Shown in pieces: positions 1 through 5,817 of a stretch of DNA of 8,960 nucleotides. How positions within the stretch are numbered: the stretch's first letter is position 1; each line of letters opens with the position of its first letter. Origin of the DNA: Gammaproteobacteria bacterium (lineage in GTDB: Bacteria > Pseudomonadota > Gammaproteobacteria > Steroidobacterales > Steroidobacteraceae); assembly GCA_005877965.1 (NCBI GenBank), contig VBNP01000034.1:1-8960 (forward strand), given 5' to 3'. Position numbers and translations under genes: made by a program. The notes under the pieces were generated by a model. It was not told the DNA's origin. It ran no database searches and saw only the letters and a program-made list of their open reading frames with translations.

Positions 1-694
1 TCTCGCGCAGCTGCTGCACGCCATCGATGCGCATCAGCAGCCGCTGCACCCACTCGTCCTTTGCGGGCGGCAGATCGAGCGGCGTGCGAATCAGCACCGC
101 GTGGCTCTCCAACACCGTTTCGACTTCCCGCAGGTGATTGGCCTGCAGCGTCGAGCCGGTCGACACCAGATCGCAGATGAGGTCGGCACGGCCCAGGCGG
201 GGCGCGATCTCGACTGCGCCCGAGAGTCTGACGATTTCGGCGGCGATGTCGCGCTCGTGCAGATACTTCTCGAGCAGGAACGGATAGGTCGTCGCGACGC
301 GCCGGCCACGCAGCGAGCGCGCGCCGTCGTACGAGGTTCCCTCGGGAACGGCGAGCGACAGACGGCAGCGGCCGAAGTCGAGCGTCCGCACCGGCTGAAA
401 GCGCGCGCTGTGTCCGCGCGAGGTGAGCTCCAGGCGTTTCTCTTCCAGCACGTTCAGACCGACGAGCCCCAGATCGCAGACGTCTTCCTGAACCAGATCG
501 GGGATGTCGTCGTCGCGCACGAACAGCACATCCACTGGCATGTTCTCGCCGAAGCCCACGAGCTGATCCTTGCCGCGCGAGAGCTTCAGGCCGCAGCGCG
601 CCAGCAGATCGAGCGAGGGCTCCGTCAACCGGCCGGACTTCTGGACGGCGAGCTTCAGCCGCATCTCATCCGTGACGTGCCGCATGTCATTCAT
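1..694 (-). CDS. hisG: ATP phosphoribosyltransferase, long form (HisG), 3' end beyond the window
   Basis: HisG catalyses the first, committed step of histidine synthesis: ATP plus PRPP gives phosphoribosyl-ATP, in the cytoplasm. The first 231 codons are present and the gene runs off the left edge. Visible landmarks are QKSGRL near residue 18, NMPVDVLFVRDDDIP, DLGLVGLNVLEE, the CRLSLAVP strand, RVATTYPFLLEKYL, and the PRPP-binding loop around ICDLVSTGSTL (Asp175). These match the long, feedback-regulated enterobacterial type of about 299 residues. The C-terminal ACT-like histidine-binding domain would lie in the missing part. The start at 694 is chosen because a GGAGG lies 9 nt upstream; a second ATG three codons later has poorer spacing. 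The start lies inside the end of the upstream regulator gene (8-bp overlap), so translational coupling is likely. Other his genes probably follow to the left, which is inference. Confidence 0.96.
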   Translation of the reverse strand, partial: MNDMRHVTDEMRLKLAVQKSGRLTEPSLDLLARCGLKLSRGKDQLVGFGENMPVDVLFVRDDDIPDLVQEDVCDLGLVGLNVLEEKRLELTSRGHSARFQPVRTLDFGRCRLSLAVPEGTSYDGARSLRGRRVATTYPFLLEKYLHERDIAAEIVRLSGAVEIAPRLGRADLICDLVSTGSTLQANHLREVETVLESHAVLIRTPLDLPPAKDEWVQRLLMRIDGVQQLRE

Positions 695-1034
695 GGCGCG
701 CTGCCTCCATGCGTCGCGGCGCGCTCCGCGTCTGCGCCAGGCGGCGTGCCGCCGTGGCGTAGCCGCCGTGGCCGGTGGCGAGAAAGCGCGCCACGCGGCC
801 GATGGTCGTGACGCTCACGCCCGTGAGGCGGTGGATCTCGCGATAGGGCAGCTCACGCTCGAGGCAGTCGACGACCGTCCAGCGGTCCGCCATCGCCTGC
901 AGCTCCGCGGGTGTGCACAGATCGTGCAGGAACGCGCGGTACTCCTCCGGAGTGCGCAGGGCGGCGAGCGCGGCGCACAGTGCGCGCTCGGCGAGGGCTT
1001 CCTGGCGCGGGGTGAGGTTTCGGTGGGTCTTCAT
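687..1034 (-). CDS. hisR: TrpR-like (YerC/YecD family) transcriptional repressor, probable HisR
   Basis: A 115-residue TrpR-superfamily DNA-binding protein. The family signature is clear: EYRAFLHDLCTPAEL (about residues 31-45), AMADRWTVVDCL, then a helix-turn-helix at about 62-84 containing LPYREIHRLTGVSVTTIGRV, and a GHGGY after the last helix. TrpR itself uses the same fold with tryptophan as corepressor. YerC/YecD-type members commonly sit directly upstream of hisG and are predicted to repress histidine synthesis, so I infer a histidine-responsive role here. The stop codon lies inside the hisG start (ATGAATGA), placing both genes on one transcript, so autoregulation is plausible. The ribosome binding site is weak (GGAT about 5 nt before the ATG). 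The tail after residue 95 is basic and probably disordered. The symbol also denotes a tRNA gene in E. coli; here it means the regulator. The effector is not proven by sequence. Confidence 0.85.
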   Translation of the reverse strand: MKTHRNLTPRQEALAERALCAALAALRTPEEYRAFLHDLCTPAELQAMADRWTVVDCLERELPYREIHRLTGVSVTTIGRVARFLATGHGGYATAARRLAQTRSAPRRMEAARHE

Positions 1035-1039
1035 GCCAT

Positions 1040-1074
1040 ATCCATGTAATAGTGCGTTAATACGTTAGCACAGG
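1040..1074 (-). promoter_or_regulatory. Candidate promoter/operator of the hisR-hisG operon
   Basis: This is the only A+T-rich patch in an otherwise very GC-rich divergent spacer, directly before the regulator start. It holds an imperfect palindrome at 1053-1072 (six of ten positions pair; arms TGCGTTAA and TTAGCACA) with CGTTA occurring twice. On the minus strand TATTAC (1051-1046) is a fair -10, but no convincing -35 lies 17 bp before it. A symmetric site overlapping the promoter fits an autorepressed TrpR-family gene. The TrpR consensus CTAG half-site is absent, so the operator assignment is weak. Confidence 0.35.
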
Positions 1075-1145
1075 CGGCCGGCACACCGCCAGCCGCGCCG
1101 GGACGCGCCCGCTTACCCGCAGCGGCGCCGGCACGGCCGGCGTGC
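1073..1145. repeat. GC-rich inverted repeats in the divergent spacer
   Basis: Two hairpin-forming segments lie between the his patch and the amidohydrolase. One is GGCGG (1073-1077) against CCGCC (1086-1090). The other is CGCCGGC (1126-1132) against GCCGGCG (1136-1142), with a 3-nt loop. The second overlaps an alternative stem GCACG (1131-1135)/CGTGC (1141-1145), so the two cannot coexist. No T-run follows on either strand. I found no convincing promoter for the amidohydrolase here. Confidence 0.3.
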
Positions 1146-1182
1146 TACCTTGCGCCGCCTCAAAGGGCAGGGGAGAGAACGC

Positions 1183-3222
1183 ATGCGAACCATCGCTCTA
1201 GTGGCCGCCGTGCTGGTTTCGACGGCGGCGCTCGCCGATACCACCACCCGCTACACCGTGCTCTTCCAGGACCGTCCCGGCGGCTCGCAGGTCACGACGG
1301 TGCGCGCCGATGGCCGGATCGATGTCGACATGAGCTACCGCAACAACGGCCGCGGTCCGGACATCAAGGAACGTTCGAGGTTCGCGCCCGACGGCACCCT
1401 GGTGTCGTTCCAGGTGAGCGGCAAGTCCACTTTCGGCGCACCGATCAGCGAGAGCTATGCATTGCACGGCAACCAGGCGCAATGGCGCTCGGTGGCGGAT
1501 CACGGCGAGGCGACTGTCACGGCACCGGCCGTCTACGTGCCGGTGGATAGCTCCTTCGAGGCGTTCGCCGTGATCGTCCGCGCGGCGCTGCGACAGCGCG
1601 AGAACCGGATCGCGGCTCTTCCAGGAGGCGAGCTTACGGTCAGGAAGGTTCTCGACGGCAAGCTGCAGGGCAGCGGCTACAGTGCGGCGGTCGCACTGTA
1701 CGCGATCATCGGTATCGACACGCAGCCGGACTTCCTGTGGCTCACGGCCGGGTCGAGCCCAAGGTTCTTCGCGCTGGTGATTCCCGGCTACCTGCGCGTC
1801 ATCGAGCAGGGGTGGGAGGAGCAGGGCGCGGAGCTCGAGCGGCTGCAGGTGCAGGCCGAGCACGACTGGCTGCATGAGCTGGCCGTGCGGCTCGCCCACA
1901 AGGCGGTGGAGCCGATCGTCATCCGCAACGTGCGCGTATTTGACTCGCAGAATGCGCGCCTGCTTCCCGCACAGGACGTGTACGTGTACCGCGGCCGTAT
2001 CGCCGCGCTCTACCCGGCGGGCTCCAGGGCCCGTGCCGCCTCGGTCATCGAAGGCGGCGACCGTGTGCTCATGCCGGCGCTGTTTGACATGCACGCGCAT
2101 GAGGACACCTGGAACCTCCTGTTGCAGATTGCGGGCGGCGTCACCACCAGCCGCGACATGGGCAACGACAACGTCCGGCTGCAGGAGATCATCTCCGAGC
2201 TCGAGGCGGGCGAGATCGTGGGTCCGCGCGTCATTCCGTGCGGCTTCATCGAGGGCGACAGTCCGTACTCGGCGAGCGGCGGCTTCCGCGTCAAGGATCT
2301 GCAGGGAGCGCTCGACGCCGTGGACTGGTACGCGCAGCACGGCTACGGGCAGATCAAGATCTACAACTCCTTCCATCCCGAGTGGGTGCAGGCGACCGCC
2401 GCCCGCGCACACCAGTACGGCATGCGCGTGAGCGGCCACGTGCCGGCGTTCATGCGCTCGGAGGAGGCCATCCGTGCCGGCTACGACGAGATCCAGCACA
2501 TCAATCAGCTGATGCTGACCTTCGTCGTCGGCCCGAAGGACGACACGCGCACGCTCGCGCGCTTCTACCTGCTCGCCGAGCACCTGCACTCGCTCGACCT
2601 GTCCTCTCAGCGGGTCATCGATCTGGTCGAGCTGATGAAGCAGCACGGCACGGTGCTCGACACGACCCTCACGGCCTTCGAGAGCAGCTTCACCCAGAAG
2701 CAGGGCGAGATCAGCCCCAGCTATGCCGCCGTCGCCGGTCACGTTCCGGTGGCGGTGCAACGCGCCTGGCATAAGAACTCGATGAATCTGACGGAGGAGA
2801 ACGCCGCCAGGTACCGCGCCGCCTTTGAAAAGATGGTGCAGTTCGTGGGCCAGCTCTACCGTGCCGGGGCGCCGCTCGAAGCCGGTACCGACGGTATCGC
2901 CGGCTTCACCCTGCACCGCGAGCTCGAGCTGTATGTGCGCGCGGGCGTGCCCCCTGCCGAGGCGCTGCGGATCGCGACCTGGAATGGCGCCCGATTTACG
3001 GGCCGGCTGGCGGAGCTCGGCTCGATCGAGCCCGGTAAGCGTGCCGATCTCATCCTCATCGACGGCGATCCCACCGGCAACATCAGCGACATCCGCCGCA
3101 TCAGCCTGGTCATGAAGGACGGCGTCACCTACCTGCCGTCCGAGGTCTACGAGGCAATTGGCGTGAAGCGGTTCTTGGATCCGCCAGCTTTCCAGCTTGC
3201 ACGCCGCGCCGACGCACCCTAA
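1183..3222 (+). CDS. Exported metal-dependent amidohydrolase (COG1228, prolidase/imidazolonepropionase-like) with N-terminal extension
   Basis: A 679-residue protein. A Sec signal peptide (MRTIALVAAVLVSTAALA, then Asp19) predicts export to the periplasm. Residues about 20-205 are a beta-rich region I do not recognise (VLFQDRPGGSQV, then SFQVSGKSTFG). A charged, probably helical linker at about 208-240 leads to the amidohydrolase domain, about 243-655. Binuclear metal ligands of a subtype I site are all visible: His304 and His306 (DMHAH), Lys392 (IKIYN, the likely carboxylated lysine), His419 (GHVP), His439 (QHIN) and Asp570 (GTDG). GKRADLILIDGDP closes the barrel and its beta-sandwich. Relatives include Xaa-Pro dipeptidases and other amide-bond hydrolases; the substrate cannot be told from sequence. 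The ATG at 1183 is preferred to an upstream in-frame TTG (1150) because it starts the signal peptide and follows GGGGAGAG at good spacing. It is divergent from hisR and probably transcribed separately from metB. Confidence 0.9.
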   Translation: MRTIALVAAVLVSTAALADTTTRYTVLFQDRPGGSQVTTVRADGRIDVDMSYRNNGRGPDIKERSRFAPDGTLVSFQVSGKSTFGAPISESYALHGNQAQWRSVADHGEATVTAPAVYVPVDSSFEAFAVIVRAALRQRENRIAALPGGELTVRKVLDGKLQGSGYSAAVALYAIIGIDTQPDFLWLTAGSSPRFFALVIPGYLRVIEQGWEEQGAELERLQVQAEHDWLHELAVRLAHKAVEPIVIRNVRVFDSQNARLLPAQDVYVYRGRIAALYPAGSRARAASVIEGGDRVLMPALFDMHAHEDTWNLLLQIAGGVTTSRDMGNDNVRLQEIISELEAGEIVGPRVIPCGFIEGDSPYSASGGFRVKDLQGALDAVDWYAQHGYGQIKIYNSFHPEWVQATAARAHQYGMRVSGHVPAFMRSEEAIRAGYDEIQHINQLMLTFVVGPKDDTRTLARFYLLAEHLHSLDLSSQRVIDLVELMKQHGTVLDTTLTAFESSFTQKQGEISPSYAAVAGHVPVAVQRAWHKNSMNLTEENAARYRAAFEKMVQFVGQLYRAGAPLEAGTDGIAGFTLHRELELYVRAGVPPAEALRIATWNGARFTGRLAELGSIEPGKRADLILIDGDPTGNISDIRRISLVMKDGVTYLPSEVYEAIGVKRFLDPPAFQLARRADAP

Positions 3223-3225
3223 ACT
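3197..3225 (+). promoter_or_regulatory. Candidate sigma-70 promoter for the metB leader, at the amidohydrolase 3' end
   Basis: TTGCAC (3197-3202) and TAAACT (3220-3225) are separated by exactly 17 bp. They match the -35 and -10 consensus at 3 and 4 of 6 positions. The predicted transcription start, about 3231-3233, falls right at the 5' end of riboswitch helix P1 (3234). The -10 includes the TAA stop of the amidohydrolase. The spacing and the fit to the aptamer boundary support it; the hexamers alone are weak. Confidence 0.45.
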
Positions 3226-3233
3226 ATTGATTA

Positions 3234-3350
3234 CTCATCGAGACCGGCTGAGGGATAAGGCCCTTAGACGCCGGGGCAACCGCCAGGGCTAACCACACTG
3301 GAAAGGTGCCAACTCCTGCGATTCCCGCCCGGCGGGCGTCGACAGATGAG
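3234..3350 (+). promoter_or_regulatory. SAM-I (S-box) riboswitch aptamer
   Basis: This leader RNA element binds S-adenosylmethionine and turns down methionine genes when SAM is plentiful. The conserved core is present in order: GCTGAGGGAT, GGCCC, GGGGCAACC and GGTGCCAACTCC. The four helices can be drawn by eye. P1 is CTCATC (3234-3239) with GATGAG (3345-3350). P2 is CCGGC (3244-3248) with GCCGG (3270-3274), extended by GGG (3252-3254)/CCC (3261-3263) beyond the kink-turn-like TGAG/AGAC. P3 is CCAG (3283-3286) with CTGG (3298-3301). P4 is CGA-TT-CCCGC (3319-3328) with GCGGG-CG-TCG (3332-3341). The order and linkers align with the Bacillus S-box. It lies 11 nt after the amidohydrolase stop and 126 nt before metB, a classic target. 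Confidence 0.93.
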
Positions 3351-3362
3351 CGGTCAGCGTGG

Positions 3363-3391
3363 CCTCGGGGCGCCTGCAGGGCGCCTCAGGG
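3363..3391 (+). other. Stable hairpin in the metB leader between aptamer and ribosome binding site
   Basis: GGGGCGCC (3367-3374) pairs with GGCGCCTC (3380-3387) around the loop TGCAG: eight pairs including one G-U. After one mismatch the stem continues (3363-3365 with 3389-3391). No run of T follows, so it is not a standard intrinsic terminator. It may be a structural spacer or part of an alternative leader fold. Confidence 0.45.
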
Positions 3392-3427
3392 ATGGACGCG
3401 ACAAGCCTGCCCGTCCTGGGCGGGCGC

Positions 3428-3471
3428 GCTCCGCGGGAGGCCGGTGAGACCGTGCCATTCATGAGCGGAGC
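3428..3471 (+). promoter_or_regulatory. Anti-ribosome-binding-site hairpin: probable translational expression platform of the SAM-I switch
   Basis: GCTCCGC (3428-3434) is a perfect 7-bp complement of GCGGAGC (3465-3471), which contains the metB Shine-Dalgarno GGAG (3467-3470). Pairing would block ribosome access. The intervening loop holds a small hairpin, CGGT (3442-3445)/ACCG (3449-3452). The anti-SD strand can instead pair through CGCTC (3427-3431) with GAGCG (3348-3352), which overlaps the 3' strand of aptamer helix P1. This gives a plausible switch: SAM stabilises P1, the anti-SD is free and metB is off; without SAM, the P1 3' strand captures the anti-SD and metB is on. Local alternatives also exist, such as CGCG (3425-3428)/CGCG (3432-3435). 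The pairings are seen; the mechanism is inferred. Confidence 0.6.
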
Positions 3472-3476
3472 ATCCG

Positions 3477-4742
3477 ATGAACGCCTCGGTCGAATCGATC
3501 CCCGTCACGCCTCGGGCGCCCGCCGCGCTCGAAGCGGCGGCCAACACTTCCACGAGCCCGGTCACGCAGACCGTGCGTGCCGGCATCGAATGCGGCGACG
3601 CGACCGGCTGTGTCGTACCCCCGCTGCACCTGAGCGCGACCTTTGCCTTCCGCGGCTTCGCCGACAAGGGTGCCTACGACTACACCCGCTCGGGGAACCC
3701 GACACGCGATCTGCTGGCTGCGGCGCTGGCCGAGCTCGAGCAGGGGGCGGGCGCGGTGGTGACCGCGAGCGGCATGGCGGCGGTCACGGTGGTCGGCTAC
3801 CTGGTGCCGGCCGCAGGCCGCATTGTCGCGCCGCATGACTGTTACGGAGGCACCTACCGGTTGTTCGACGCCTGGCGGCGCCGCGGTGAACGGCAGGTCG
3901 AGTTCGTCGATTTTGGCGACCAGGCGGCGGTACGCGCGGCGCTCACCGCACCCACAGCGCTGCTGTGGATTGAGACCCCGAGCAATCCGCTGCTGCGCAT
4001 CACCGACATCGCCGCATTCGCGGCCCTGGGACGCGCCGCCGGTGCGTTGATCGTGGTGGACAACACCTTCCTGTCACCCGCCTGGCAGCAACCGCTCGCG
4101 CTCGGTGCGGACCTCGCGGTGCATTCGACCACCAAGTACCTCAATGGCCACAGCGACGTGGTCGGCGGGGCGGTCGTGGCGCGCGATAAGGCGCTGCACG
4201 AGCAGCTCGCCTGGTGGGCCAACTGCCTGGGACTGACCGGCGCCCCGTTCGACAGCTACCTGACACTGCGGGGCCTGCGCACCCTGCACGCGCGCCTGGA
4301 TCACCACGGCCGTAACGCGTATGCGCTCGCTCACTGGCTGCAGGGCCAGGCGAACGTGAAGCGCGTGTGGTACCCCGGACTCGAAACCCACCCGGGGCAC
4401 GACGTGGCGAAGCGCCAGCAGCGCGGATTCGGCGCGATCGTGAGCCTCGAGCTCGAAGGCGGGCACGCCGCGGTGCGCGAGTTCGTCGCGGGACTGGAAT
4501 CCTTCTCGCTGGCGGAGTCCCTGGGGGGCGTGGAAAGCCTGGTGGCGCATCCGGCCACCATGACCCACGCCGCGATGGACCCGGCGGCGCGCGAGAAGGC
4601 GGGACTCGCCGACGGGCTCCTCCGCCTGTCGGTCGGGATCGAAGCGCTCGAGGACCTGCGCGAGGACCTGCTGCGGGCGCTCGCCCGGGCCGCCGCCGTG
4701 CTGCCGCAGCCCACCTTCAGCCGGGCCGCTGCAGCCTGCTGA
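3477..4742 (+). CDS. metB: Cystathionine gamma-synthase (O-succinylhomoserine (thiol)-lyase), MetB
   Basis: A PLP enzyme of the Cys/Met metabolism family that joins an activated homoserine ester to cysteine, giving cystathionine on the transsulfuration route to methionine; cytoplasmic. The 421-residue product shows GCVVPPLHLSATFAF, YTRSGNPT (69-76, phosphate contacts from the neighbouring subunit), SGMAAV (98-103), Tyr123 in DCYGGTYR (cofactor stacking), Asp195 in VVDNTF, and Lys220 in HSTTKYLNGHSD as the Schiff-base lysine. The stretches AWWANCLGLTGAPFDSYL and AESLGGVESLVAHPATMTHA resemble E. coli MetB more than MetZ or MetC. Whether the acyl donor is succinyl- or acetyl-homoserine cannot be read. 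The N-terminus is about 22 residues longer than E. coli MetB; the next in-frame Met is residue 100, and GGAG sits 6 nt before this ATG. The gene is controlled by the upstream SAM-I leader. Its last 26 bp overlap the convergent leuB. Confidence 0.95.
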   Translation: MNASVESIPVTPRAPAALEAAANTSTSPVTQTVRAGIECGDATGCVVPPLHLSATFAFRGFADKGAYDYTRSGNPTRDLLAAALAELEQGAGAVVTASGMAAVTVVGYLVPAAGRIVAPHDCYGGTYRLFDAWRRRGERQVEFVDFGDQAAVRAALTAPTALLWIETPSNPLLRITDIAAFAALGRAAGALIVVDNTFLSPAWQQPLALGADLAVHSTTKYLNGHSDVVGGAVVARDKALHEQLAWWANCLGLTGAPFDSYLTLRGLRTLHARLDHHGRNAYALAHWLQGQANVKRVWYPGLETHPGHDVAKRQQRGFGAIVSLELEGGHAAVREFVAGLESFSLAESLGGVESLVAHPATMTHAAMDPAAREKAGLADGLLRLSVGIEALEDLREDLLRALARAAAVLPQPTFSRAAAAC

Positions 4743-5787
4743 TCACCGCCTCACCCGCCTCGCGGGTGGAGAGGGCGCGGCCGTGGGCGGGGGCGATGTC
4801 GGGCGTGCGTGCGCCGTCGCTCCACGCCGCCGCCACCGCCTGCTCGAGCGCGGCGGCCTCTGCGCCGAGGTCGAGCGAATGCCGCAGCAACAGGGCGACG
4901 CTCAGGATGGTGCCGTAAGGGTTGGCGATGCCGCGGCCGGCGATGTCGGGCGCGGAGCCGTGTATGGGCTCGTAGATGCCACGCCGCCCTTCGCCGAGGG
5001 AGGCCGACGGCAGCAGTCCCAGAGAGCCGGCGAGCATCGCCGCCTGGTCGGTGAGGATATCGCCGAACATGTTCTCGGTGACCAGCACGTCGAAGTCGCG
5101 CGGGCGGCGCATCAGGTGCATGGCCGCCGCGTCCACCAGCATGTGCTCCAGGGTGAGATCGGGAAATTCGCGCGCCACGACCCGCGCGCTCACCTCGCGC
5201 CACAGCCGCGAAGTCTCCAGCACGTTCGCCTTGTCGATCGAGGTGAGCCGGCGCCGCCGTGACTGCGCCAGGCGCGCCGCGACGCGCGTGATGCGCTCGA
5301 TCTCGGCGACCGTGTAGGTGCACACGTCGGTGGCGCTGTGCGTGTCGCGGTGCTTGTCGCCGAAGTAGATGCCGCCGGTCAGCTCGCGCACGAACAGCAG
5401 ATCGACCCCCTGCACGACCTCCGCCTTCAGGGTCGAGGCGTCCGCGAGCGCCGGGTGAACCTTCACCGGCCGCAGGTTGGCGAAGGTCCCGAGCGAGGCG
5501 CGCAGCCGCAGGAGTCCCGCCTCGGGCCGCAGCGGCGCCTGCGGCGCCGACCACTTGGGCCCGCCGATCGCGCCCAGCAACACGGCATCGGCGGCGAGAC
5601 AGGCCGAGAGCGTGCGCTCGGGCAGGGGATCGGCGTGGCTCTCGATGGCCGCCCCGCCGAAGGGCAGCTCGGCGAGCTCGAACTCGTGCCCGAACAGGCC
5701 CGCGATGGTGCGCAGGCACCGCAGGCCTTCGGCGATGACTTCAGGTCCGATGCCATCACCGGCGAGCACCGCCACGCTGGCTTTCAT
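4717..5787 (-). CDS. leuB: 3-isopropylmalate dehydrogenase (LeuB)
   Basis: LeuB oxidatively decarboxylates 3-isopropylmalate to 2-oxoisocaproate with NAD+ and a divalent metal; third stage of leucine synthesis, cytoplasmic. The 356-residue product has the usual length. Visible are GDGIGPE near the N-terminus, LRLRASLGTFANLRPV (substrate arginines), GGIYFG, Lys186 in SIDKANVL and the metal-binding aspartates Asp219 (LVDAAAM), Asp243 and Asp247 (ENMFGDILTD). NAD-binding segments follow: LPSASLG, EPIHGSAPDIAG and ANPYGTILS. EPIHGSAPDIAG is typical of NAD-dependent IPMDH rather than isocitrate dehydrogenase. The start at 5787 follows the leuD stop by 13 bp and lacks a strong Shine-Dalgarno (only GAGAG about 10 nt upstream), so translation probably depends on coupling with leuD. 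It is the last leu gene in the window, and its end overlaps metB tail-to-tail. Confidence 0.97.
   Translation of the reverse strand: MKASVAVLAGDGIGPEVIAEGLRCLRTIAGLFGHEFELAELPFGGAAIESHADPLPERTLSACLAADAVLLGAIGGPKWSAPQAPLRPEAGLLRLRASLGTFANLRPVKVHPALADASTLKAEVVQGVDLLFVRELTGGIYFGDKHRDTHSATDVCTYTVAEIERITRVAARLAQSRRRRLTSIDKANVLETSRLWREVSARVVAREFPDLTLEHMLVDAAAMHLMRRPRDFDVLVTENMFGDILTDQAAMLAGSLGLLPSASLGEGRRGIYEPIHGSAPDIAGRGIANPYGTILSVALLLRHSLDLGAEAAALEQAVAAAWSDGARTPDIAPAHGRALSTREAGEAVISRLQRPG
4752..4768. other. GC-rich hairpin just past the metB stop, inside the leuB 3' end
   Basis: CACCCGC (4752-4758) and GCGGGTG (4762-4768) form a perfect 7-bp stem with a 3-nt loop, 9 nt after the metB stop codon. 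It lies within leuB codons near the C-terminus, so it may simply reflect coding constraint. There is no T-run on the metB sense strand, so I do not call an intrinsic terminator. It could stall or protect the 3' end of either convergent transcript. Confidence 0.3.
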
Positions 5788-5817
5788 GCGCGGCGAGCTC
5801 TCATGCGCGGCGCTCGA
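5784..5817. repeat. Short tandem duplication at the leuD-leuB junction, creating a six-codon mini-ORF
   Basis: TCATGCGCGGCG occurs twice, at 5784-5795 and 5801-5812, 17 bp apart. Read on the minus strand, each copy ends in GCATGA. The first copy encountered supplies the leuD stop TGA (5803-5801), which overlaps an ATG (5804-5802). That ATG opens a six-codon frame (MRARRA) whose TGA (5786-5784) overlaps the leuB ATG (5787-5785). Without the 17 bp, leuD and leuB would share a simple ATGA junction, so a small tandem duplication is the likely origin. The sequence is plain; that ribosomes use the mini-ORF is inference. Confidence 0.75.

Noticed and set aside
101..1049. Plus-strand open frames opposite hisG and the regulator
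   Set aside because: Both minus-strand genes have clear family signatures and a coherent start/stop overlap; the plus frames show no recognisable domain.
1150..1182. TTG start at 1150 giving an 11-residue longer amidohydrolase
   Set aside because: It would put charged residues before the signal peptide and lies upstream of the good GGGGAGAG ribosome binding site used by the ATG at 1183.
1035..1182. Possible his leader peptide or attenuator in the divergent spacer
   Set aside because: I found no short frame with a run of histidine codons and no terminator-like hairpin with a T-run on the minus strand.
1198..2916. Long minus-strand open frame (572 codons) opposite the amidohydrolase
   Set aside because: It mirrors the codon pattern of the plus-strand gene, is rich in Arg, His, Val and Leu without motifs, and the plus strand encodes a complete enzyme with signal peptide and all metal ligands. 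It is a high-GC shadow.
3461..3838. Out-of-frame ATG at 3461 just before metB opening a frame of about 125 codons
   Set aside because: No ribosome binding site precedes it, it overlaps metB in another frame, and its product has no recognisable feature.
4752..4768. Hairpin after metB as an intrinsic terminator
   Set aside because: The stem is perfect but no T-run follows on the metB strand, and it lies within leuB codons, so it is listed only as a hairpin.
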